Assembly (NCBI GenBank): GCA_003971905.1
Contig: RSEE01000014.1
Coordinates: 310,001-374,000 of the forward strand
Length of the DNA stretch: 64,000 nt
Direction: 5' to 3'
DNA from: Moniliella sp. 'wahieum'
Taxonomy: Eukaryota; Basidiomycota; Moniliellomycetes; Moniliellales; Moniliellaceae
Below, piece after piece: positions 55,601 through 64,000 of this stretch. Below the pieces are notes generated by a model, which was not told where the DNA came from, made no database searches, and saw nothing but the letters and a program-made list of their open reading frames with translations. The position numbers and the translations under genes are program-made. Every line of letters starts with the position of its first letter. The stretch's first letter is position 1.

Positions 55601-56199
55601 AGCAGTCGGTGCCTGGGCGACTGGGTACATACTACAAGAGCAAAGATTGCCATACTGAAGATGGATGATCGATACGTGATAGCTCGGCTGGGACGAGGGT
55701 GATCGATGAGCGATGATTACATGATTGATGAATCGATGAGCGAATGGTGCCCCACACTGGCGCGGTGCGTGAGCGGTTAGTGTGGGGGCAGGGAGCAGGG
55801 GCAGTGGGCGAGTGACGAGTGAGTGGTCAGGTGACCGGTGAGTACGGGTGCTGGGCGAGTGGGCCAGTGGCCACGTGCGAGCTGGCTGTCACCGGCAGTG
55901 GGTATATATCAGGCAGCCAATATTCAATGCCTCGCCCATGGCAGAGCCAGTATACCCGATGTGGCCGACGTCACCATCACCGACAGCCACTCATACTCAG
56001 GCTTCCGCCCGCAGCTCCAGGCGCGTCGCCGTCCGCATCACATCCGCTGGCTTGACCCGCCCCACCACCATCCAGCCACCCGTGCCCGTCTCCTGCCTCC
56101 ACTCCGCCACCTCCGCCTCGCTGCCCCCGGCGTGCCGTTGCCCTTGTGCGCCTGCGCTGGCCGTTTGCCTTGCTGTTGCCGTGCACCGTCCCCCGCACC
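55601..56199. other. Intergenic region between BUD6 and the RhoGEF gene
   Basis: ATCGATGA-type repeats at 55660-55740 and GTGGTCAGGTGACCGGTGAG near 55822. No gene. The last 200 bp are C/T-rich leader-like sequence. Confidence 0.55.
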
Positions 56200-59100
56200 A
56201 TGGCAGGCAACACCTCCAGCACCCCCGGTGGCGACTCCTTGCCCCCCACCTCTACGCTGGGCCGCCACAGCCGACCGAGCCTCAGCCTCCACCTCAGCCC
56301 CAACCCCACCCCCAACCGCAGCCCCAACACCCGCCTCGCGCCTCCTGCGTCTGAACCCACGGCCCCCCGCAGCTCCGATCTGCCCGAGCCCCGCCATCCC
56401 AGCGTATCGCCTCTTTCTTCCCCCAGACCCACCCACGTCGCTCCTTTCCCCGTCTCGCAATCCTCCAGCACGGTCCACCTCGTTCGTCAGCCCACACAGG
56501 CCGTGTCCAAAGCCATCGCCACCACTGCGGTCATTGGCACGGTTCGCCACCTGTGCATTCCCGGCACGTGGGGTGGCAACCTTACCGACCTCCTCGACCA
56601 CGTCCTTCCTTCCCTTGCCACTCACTTGATCTCCTTGGATCTCAGCCAGTGTGCCCTGTCCCACTTGCCACAGGCACTGCGGCTCTGTACCTCCTTGGAG
56701 GAGTTGGTCTTATCGGGCAACCCACTCCGTAACCCCCCCAGCTGGCTTGGTAGTCTCACCAAGCTCCGCAGCCTGACTCTCGACCACGTCGGTTTAACTT
56801 CTTTGCCGGACGAATTTGCACAGCTGGTGCACTTGACATCGCTCAGCGTGGCCCACAATTCCATGACGCAGCCCCCCCGCTGGCTCTACCGTCTTCCGCA
56901 CTTGGCCCACCTGCACCTAGATGGCAATCCGTTTGCACCCCCCTGGGACGTCACTATCTCTTCTCCTGTTCTCATATCCCCGCGCCTCGATTTCCTCCAG
57001 CACTGATGCGTCCCTATGCGATTCACCAGTGGGGCTTTCGCCGCGCCTCCCCTCATCCTCCACACCGTTCCTCACTTCGGCCTCAACAGTTGCCACGACG
57101 TCCACGTCCTACATCCCCCTCTCGCCCTCCCAGCCTTCAAGGAGGTCAGCCGACAGTCCGATGCATCCCAAGACGCCTACCAAGGCATCCAAGGTCAGTC
57201 TCAGATCGCCAAGCAAGATGCTCTCGACCCTGAGCATTTCTCCTACCTCTCAAAGCTGGACAGCCAAACTGAAGCGCACGCCCAAGGCTGGATCACGTAC
57301 TGTATCCAACCCCGTACGACCATTGTCCTTCTCCCCCGATGGGCTCGCTCCACTCCCTGTGGCAGGAACGACCTTGTTCCCTAGCTCCTCCCGCAGCCGC
57401 GCTGTCTCGGGGCCGGGCCTCCCGCTCCGACCTGAATCATCTGGTCGGTTGAGCGGATCAGTCCCGTCGGTGCGGCGCGGCAGTCAAGTAGATCCAAAGT
57501 CCCCCGAGTCTTCCTGGCTACCGTTCCTTTCGCATCCGCTGTTGGGCGACAGAAAGGATCACCAGAACGAGGAGGAGGAGACGGACACATCAGATGGTGT
57601 TAAGGCCTTGCAACAGTACCTTCAGGACTTGGACACTCTCCATCCTTTTGTTTCGACTCCGTCTTCGGCCAAATTGAAGACAACCCCCTTGCCCGCCATT
57701 CCTACCATGTCCTCGGCCAGGCCCGGGAACGGGATGGACACGCCTACTTCGTCCGCAAGCTCGGTTGCTACCCCTTCTGCCTCCTCCTTCTCGCCCCTTT
57801 CGAAGCATCTGTCCATCCCGTCCCAATCGACGGCTACGCTTCCTAGTCTGGGATCGGGCATAGCAAGCGACAAGGACACCGAGGTCGTTAAGCATGTCGA
57901 GCACCTACTTACCACTGCTCGGGATGACCCCGGGAGGAGGTACAAGGTGCTGGAGGAACTGGTGGGATCAGAAGAAACATATGTCCAAGAACTCCAAGCC
58001 TTGGTTGACGTTTATGTGGCCCCTTGTCGGAGTGTCAAAGAGAAAGCGCCCCTCACTCCAGCCCAGCAGAAAGCGGTGTTTAGCAATGTAGAAGCACTGC
58101 TTCTCTTTCACAAGTCTACCTTCCTCCCAGCACTGCAGGCGGCCGCCAATCCTATCTTGGCGCCATCGGAGCAGATGCTCAAGAGCAGTGAGGCACAGGA
58201 TCGATCCTTGCTAGCTACCCAACAGGTTGCTCAGGTGTTTGTTGACCACGCCCGTTTCTCCGCATGTACACAACCTACATCAACAATTGCGACCTGGCAC
58301 AACAGATCGTGATTGGCTGGGGTGTGCCGATCCAAGCGAGCACGCCTTCTCCCTTGGGCGGACGAAAGCGCTCAACGATTCTAGATCCGTCCATGTGGAA
58401 TCACGTCCATGCGCCACCCGGCCCGAGTGGCAACGACACCTCGGAGACGCTGCCAGCGCAAGAACGTAAGCGGATCCACAAGTACCTCAAGAAAGCTGCT
58501 ACGGACCCGCGATCGTCCGCGCTGGGTTTGGAGAGCTACCTCTTACTACCCGTCCAGCGTATCCCACGCTACCGTTTGATGCTGGAGGATCTGGCACGTT
58601 GCATGGCCCATACGTCTCTTCCATCCGGTGAAGCGGGTCTGCCAGCTTGGCAGACCCTATCTTCGGCTTTGGTTTCGGTCTTGACGGTGGCCAAGGGGAT
58701 GAACGAGGCAAAACGGCGAGCTGAGCAGGAACGACGGTTGTGGGCTTGGCACAACTACTTTCTCCATCATGGGCTGTACCTCCACAATCGTCTGCCTACC
58801 CTGGTTCAGCCCCGCCGAAGGTTGCTCAAAGAAGGCACGGTGACCTTGCAGCGGATCGTGACCGCTAGCGTTGCTCGTCTGCCGTCCGGAGCTACAGATG
58901 GTGGCTGTTGCGCTCCGCCGGGCACGTCCGACCTGATCCGATCCACAGGTGGACCCGTTGGTGCGGCAGCGCGCGTGCCTGCGTTGCAGCAAGAGTGGGT
59001 CGAAGACCAAAGGGGTATGCTGTTGCTGTGCAACGATGTGATCCTGCTGCTGCTGGAACAGGAAACGGCGGGGAGAGTCGGAGCATGCGGAAAAGCTCTC

Positions 59101-59465
59101 TACCACAACGCTTTGGTCGTCGCTCGTCCACGTTGGGAGCGCCTACCTCCGCATCTGTATCTACCTCTACCTCTGCATCTACTTCTGCATCTCCCTCGCA
59201 CCCCCCACCGTCGTTGAGCCAGCTTAAGATCCCGCCCGCGTTGGTGGAGGGGGCAAGAGGGGGGTGCGGCTGGGTGGTCAAAGCCTCGATTGACCTCGTT
59301 CCTGCTCGTACAGAGTTGGAGGCCGAGCAGGCCACCGTTACTGGATCGACGGTACGTCTGTGTGCGCCACATGCCATTTACTACCTCGCTGCGCCCTCAG
59401 CCATCGCGGCAACCGAATGGGCCAAGCTTGTTGGCTCGGCCCAGCGGGAGCGGGCTGAGGCCTGA
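56200..59465 (+). CDS. Leucine-rich-repeat Rho guanine nucleotide exchange factor
   Basis: Activates a Rho-family GTPase. The N-terminal 90 residues are Ser/Pro-rich. Leucine-rich repeats follow: HLISLDLSQCALSHLPQAL, SLEELVLSGNPLRNPPSWLG, KLRSLTLDHVGLTSLPDEF, HLTSLSVAHNSMTQPP and HLAHLHLDGNPF. After a frame change in a C run (56936-56943) comes a long Ser/Pro linker, then the DH domain: RRYKVLEELVGSEETYVQELQ and, past a break near 58260, ESYLLLPVQRIPRYRLMLEDLAR, the diagnostic helix. A PH-like part has GMLLLCNDVILLLL and, at the end, CAPHAIYYLAAPSAIAATEWAKLVG. The length of about 1085 residues is consistent with a regulatory GEF. Yeast Rho GEFs I know lack an LRR block. It follows BUD6 on the same strand. 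Confidence 0.88.
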
Positions 59466-59520
59466 GTCTCAGGCCTGAGTCCGGAAGCCTGAGGCCTGGG
59501 GCCTGAAGTTCAGGCCTAAG
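59455..59520. repeat. Cluster of AGGCCTGA inverted and direct repeats
   Basis: Words of the form CAGGCCTGA, GAGGCCTG and GGGCCTGA alternate in both orientations around the RhoGEF stop codon and could fold into several hairpins in the mRNA 3' end. Confidence 0.7.
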
Positions 59521-61234
59521 GGTTCACACTTTCACAGTTCACATGATGCATGAACGTTGAACGTTGAACGTTGAGCCCCTTCCCATCCCCCTTCCCTGAT
59601 ATGCCCCCTCTCTCATTCCCTGTTAGTTTTTTTTCGTATTATCTTGGGCGTACCTCCTCCTCCCCCTTGTTTTTATCGTCGTTGTCATCACCATCTCTTC
59701 GTCGTCTTATTTCGTTCTCTGTCTTGTTTATGTGTTGGGCTAGTCGTTCCCACATTCAATGTACCATCGTTCAACTGAGTCTTCTCTACTAGTCTCTCAT
59801 AAGTAGTGTCGGGTATCTCGCTGGGCAGGTCAGCTGAAGGACGTTGATCGGTACGTTGATCAGTCGGCCTTGAAGAGCTTGAAGCTTGAATCTTGAGCCC
59901 AGGCGCCCAGGGTTGGGCGAAGTAGCAGTACTAATACAAAGTACACCGGAGAGTATATACACCTCTCAGCCCTTCTGCACAGCCCACTGCACTGTCCTGC
60001 CCGTGCCCACGTGTCTCTCTCGCTCCCGATGATCGATGATCAGATCGATCATATACCAATCCCAGCCCGGCGTGGCGGGCTGTGCTCGGCCATTATGCAT
60101 TACTAGTTACTAGTCACTTGGTTCGGTCCGAAATCGTGGATCTCGAGTTGGCTGGTGGCATTACTTGCATTACTCGATACTCGATAACCTCAGGACCGTT
60201 GATGCAAATGTCAGAAAAGATCTCGGATCTAACGTTGCAGATATTCGCGGGGAAGGAGCTTCTGGGGGGCTTAAATTCATTGCGGCGAGCTGTAGGCACA
60301 AAGAGTACTGGCTGTGCGCTTGAAGCTTGGAGTTTGACATTTGAACCCATCTGACACCGGTGGCGCTCAGGCTAAGCGCTTAGCTCCGTCTCTGACACAG
60401 GATAGCACCCGGAACGGGGCAGGGAAATGCGCTGGAGGGGTCCAACATCACCAAAATCGATTAATCCCTCATACCAGACTTCAAGCTTCAAGTCGAGCCG
60501 AGCTACTATTGTTGGGAGTTGAGGTGTTAAACGTTAAACGTTAAAGGTTAAATATTGAAGAGCACACGGGCTGCGTTGGGTTAAAATACGGCGTATAGAG
60601 CTGCTGGTAAGTAACCACAAGCCCCGCTCCGGTGGCTAAAGGCCGGGCACGGACATAGGGAAAATAATGGAGGGCCTTTGACATCAACGTTCAACAACGC
60701 GCCGGGAGTGTGGGAGTTGTGGAGGGAGGCGGGTAGTACGCACACATATGGTAACGCCATGGCCACAGCTCCACCCTGGCTGCAATGGTGTCGAGTGGAG
60801 CAACACTGGCCCCGTGCAGCAAGTGAAGGAAGCCCGAGCTGCGGCAGCGCGGCTGTGGTGCTCGATAAAAAAAGGGTGCTACTGTCAGAAGTGGTGAACA
60901 TTGAATGGAGGATTGGCAAAATCGATAATGGACTGTCTTCTGTGTCCCCTCTGGATCATGCGATGTCGATGGTGTGTGTGCACACACACATATATTTTGG
61001 GAGGAGAGGCACAGCAGATAGCCCATGAGAACGACTTCTCTTTCCTGCAATAATCCAGCACACTCACGTTCCCTTCCAACCTTCTCCTTCTGTCCTTATC
61101 CTTCATCAATCCGGCTCGCTTTTCCTAATACCCACACACCAGCGGCACCAGCATCACCTTTCGTCCACCTTTCACTCTCTCCCTGTCATCCGCCATTGCT
61201 CTAGTCGGCCTCACTCTGAAAAAGCGTACGCCAG
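59466..61234. other. Intergenic region upstream of the ferric reductase gene
   Basis: No gene supported. It includes ACGTTGA tandem units (59553-59573), CTTGAAG-type repeats (59870-59890, 60317-60326, 60479-60494), GTTAAACGTTAAACGTTAAAGG (60526-60547), and a (CA)n stretch near 60977-60990. The last 200 bp before the next ATG are C/T-rich. Confidence 0.5.
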
Positions 61235-64000
61235 ATGAAGGTGCCGCGTCCCTGGGACCTATCCCCGAAAGACTTGGCCAGCATTGCCCAAGCGCCACCA
61301 TCCCAGCGCCCACATCTCATCCGCCAGCTCACCCAAGCCAATCATAACTTCTTCCTCGTCCCATTCCAAGCTGCGTGCGTCTTGCACTCCCCCTCCCCCC
61401 TCCTCTCTCCCTCTCATACTCCCTACTCCCACCGCTGTTGAGGCAGTCACATGCGCATATGCACGTTACTTACCTCCCTTACTCTCCACGCAGATATACA
61501 ATTCTAGAAGTTGTAGCCCTCGTCTTGGTCATCACCTTTCTCGTTCGCTTGATCACCTTTGTCGCGCGGCCTTGGCGCCTGCGCCAACATTCGACCCCAT
61601 TAGCGCAAATGCATTGTCACGGTGGTACCTCAACCAGCTGCTGGAGGCACCCCTGTTCAAAACGCGCCGTGCGACCCCACTGGAACTGGTTCATCGTACC
61701 GTTGTGGTCCGTGTGCCTGGCCGACTCCATTCACTTGCGCTCTTGGCTCTCATCGTGACCAATTTGGTTGCTCTTTTTGCCTTTGCGAACCCTGTGGTGG
61801 ATGCGCCATCAGAACTGTGAGTGGCGAACAAATATCCCCAGACTGTGGTAGGATAAAATTGTGGTGTCTGTGGATGGAAAAAATCTGACCAATTCTGTGA
61901 ACTCTTTTCGGTCCTATGTCCTTCTGTTCCCCTGTATCGGTGTATGGGGGGGGGAGAGCAGAGGATCGGCCAGGCAGCAATATGGGAGAATGTTGCAGTT
62001 GCGCTCGGTGGCGCTGTTAATGGCACAGTTGCCACTGGTATTTGCCCTGGCGGGACGCAACTCGCCCATCGCGTTGATCACAGGCGTAAGTTTCAACACC
62101 TCGATGCTGTACCACCGTTGGTTTGCTCGTCTTATCGTTTTCCACGCGATCGTTCATGGCTCCTCCACAACCTGGCTCAAGCTCCAGACTGGACGGGCTA
62201 GTCTGCAAGAACTGTATGCGTACCCATTTGCCCGCTGGGGAATTACCGCCCTCTGCCTCTTTGTCTCATTTGCTTCATGGCTTATATTCCGATACGGAGG
62301 TATTCGTATGAGGTGCGTCAACTCATTCTCCACATTCGCTCCCCCCCCCCTTTGTCAACAGAGATGTCCTCCCACTCGCATCATTCCCCACTAAAAGGAG
62401 AAGACGAAACAAAAAGTGAGGAAACACATATATATTGTGGTCTAACTCTCTTCTGTCCTATTCATGTGCAGTTTTTTCTCGTGTTCCACATTGTCATGGT
62501 CGCCCTCACCCTCGTCGCACTCTGGAAACACATGGACCTGCAAGGTGTCTCGCGCTACTCGGACTTTTTCTACTACCTTTACACGGCGGTGGCGCTGTGG
62601 TCGATGGAGCGGGTGTGGCGCACGACACGAGTGGTGGGGATGAACCTGGGACGGAACGAGTGGTATGCATGGCAGGACGAGAGCGAACGAACCAAGAAAC
62701 AATGGTACGAAGGGTGGACTTCGCAGGCTGTCTGTCGCACCCTGCCCGACGGTGCAGTGCACGTGCGGATCTACCTGGCTGGCTGGTTGGCGCGCCATTC
62801 GCCTTTGCTCACCGTCAAGGCGGGGCAACACGTGTACCTCAACCTGCCCCTTGTTCAACTGGGCAGCATGCACCCTTTCTCTGTCATCGCCAGTGGACAC
62901 CAGTCGGTCCCCGACAGCCTGCCCGTCTCGTCCCCCGACCCAACTCTTTCCCCAGTACCTCAACGAACCGCCCAACCGTACCTTGATCTGGCCATCATGC
63001 CACAATCTGGGTTCACGCGGCGGCTCACAACCGAGGTCCGTGGCCGTCACCCCGCGCGTTTGCCACACCGGCGTTTGTGGAAGGTCCGTACGGGAGGCCC
63101 GTTGATGCCTCTGGGCACCGCACGCTTGTTCTGCTCGCCGGTGGGATAGGCATCACGCATTGTCTCGCAGTCCTGGTCCACACTCTTACTGGGGTGTGTA
63201 CTGCCCCACCGGTGGAGGAACGCAAAAAAATTGTATTGGTGTGGAGCGTGCGGGACCCGCGGTCATTTGCCCTTCTTCTCCCCTACCTACGATCCTCCTT
63301 GGACAGCATCGCGGATCACGGAAAGTTGTCCGGCCCGGCCCGACTTACGATCAAAGTGTTCCTCACCAGTCCCTGGTCCCCCTCCACGTCCAGCATTCAC
63401 CACGATCGCAAGAGCATGTCAAAAGACGAGATTGGCGTGGCTGCTGGACGTACCGAGGTACCCCCTGGACCAAGCGCCGACATGCAAAGAAAGAAGGAGA
63501 TTCAGGGCCAAGAAGGCGTTGAAATGGTGGTCGATCTCGGCTCGGACGGGGAAGAGACGTACGCCGTGCACGGTGACGAAGCCACAAGACACGAAACTGT
63601 GGGCAACCGCCAGGCACACCCGTTCCACCTCCGTCGTGCACGCACCTTCTGCGTCCGACGCTACACTTTCTTCCGTCTTCCTTTCCTTTCCCATGGATGG
63701 TCGGATGCACGCTCTGCAGCTCCAACTGAAGACAAAAAGGACGAGGCAACCAAAATGGGGATCCCACCTGCTTTGCTCAAGGTGTTGATAGAAGAGTCCC
63801 ATGTGTCGAAAAAGGACTTGGCACTGCTGGAGGCGCATTCTGCCTTGTTTTTTGAGCTGGGAAAAGGCCTGATTTTGTTCAAGAGATGGCGACGGCCATC
63901 CCTGCTGGCGAAAGGAACGTCTTGGTTACCGCCTGTGGTGCACCGGCCTTTTCAGATTCTGTCCGTAACGCCGTTCGGCAAGTACGCTCAATAAGCCATT
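61235..64000 (+). CDS. Ferric reductase (FRE/NOX family), 3' end outside window
   Basis: A plasma-membrane flavocytochrome that reduces Fe3+ or Cu2+ for uptake. Exon 1 starts MKVPRPWDLSPKDLAS. Introns: 61375-61493, 61817-61973 and 62313-62471. The membrane domain shows two His pairs for haems, YHRWFARLIVFHAIVHG and FHIVMVALTLVALWKH. Then come the FAD-binding HPFSVIA and the NADPH-binding LLAGGIGIT. Between the NADPH motif and the C-terminus is a charged insert of about 100 residues (around 63400-63760) with many Glu, Asp and Lys. Near the right edge, in a shifted frame, VLVTACGAPAFSDSVRNAV matches the closing CGPP-type motif (here CGAP) of these reductases. Frame breaks near 61580, 62300, 63045, 63650 and 63880. 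Iron-regulated expression is expected from the family; I see no decisive GATA-factor site. Confidence 0.88.

Noticed and set aside
6279-63990. A functional gene cluster linking AIP1, BUD6 and the RhoGEF
   Set aside because: AIP1 is over 17 kb away with unrelated genes between; only BUD6 and the RhoGEF are adjacent, which can be chance.
1-64000. CRISPR arrays, bacterial operons or phage genes
   Set aside because: No regular repeat-spacer array; genes have spliceosomal introns and eukaryotic families, so the DNA is nuclear fungal.

Overview
The window is nuclear DNA of a fungus, most likely a basidiomycete (perhaps smut-like; this placement is inferred and of low certainty). The evidence is spliceosomal introns of about 50-160 nt with GTACGT/GTGAGT-type donors, tRNA genes with introns, GC-rich genes rich in Pro/Ser/Ala tracts, and a set of typical fungal proteins: metacaspase, Bud6, Ppg1, ferric reductase, Erv29 and Pop3.

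Layout. The first 5.4 kb is a Ty1/copia LTR retrotransposon on the minus strand; the window starts a few bases inside its 3' LTR. Then follow: uracil phosphoribosyltransferase (+), an arginase-family protein (-), a type I metacaspase (-), a bZIP factor (-), MCM5 (+), a secreted alpha/beta hydrolase (+), a TAF2 fused to three bromodomains (-), the phosphatase PPG1 (+, divergent from TAF2), AIP1 (-), ARB1 (-), an FRG1-like protein (+), a tRNA (-), an unrecognised Pro-rich protein (+), glutathione reductase (-), VPS2 (+), two more tRNAs (-), S-adenosylmethionine decarboxylase (+), a POP3-like RNase P/MRP subunit (-), ERV29 (-), BUD6 (+), an LRR-RhoGEF (+), and a ferric reductase (+) that runs off the right end.

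The genes are ordinary housekeeping functions (nucleotide salvage, replication, transcription, ribosome biogenesis, polyamines, redox, secretion, endosomal sorting, actin and polarity) and do not form a pathway cluster. Three act on actin or cell polarity (AIP1, BUD6, RhoGEF), and the last two of these are neighbours.

A technical point governs the whole annotation. Most longer genes are broken into successive reading frames although the protein stays conserved on both sides of each break. Where I could resolve a break against family conservation, loss of one base from a short homopolymer run usually explains it. I read these as consensus errors in the assembly, not as pseudogenes or programmed frameshifts. 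Gene spans below therefore run across such breaks, and intron-exon details are reliable only where a GT-AG junction is named.

The most interesting biology I see is the TAF2-bromodomain fusion and its very short, quasi-palindromic shared promoter with PPG1. I found no convincing new multi-gene system.
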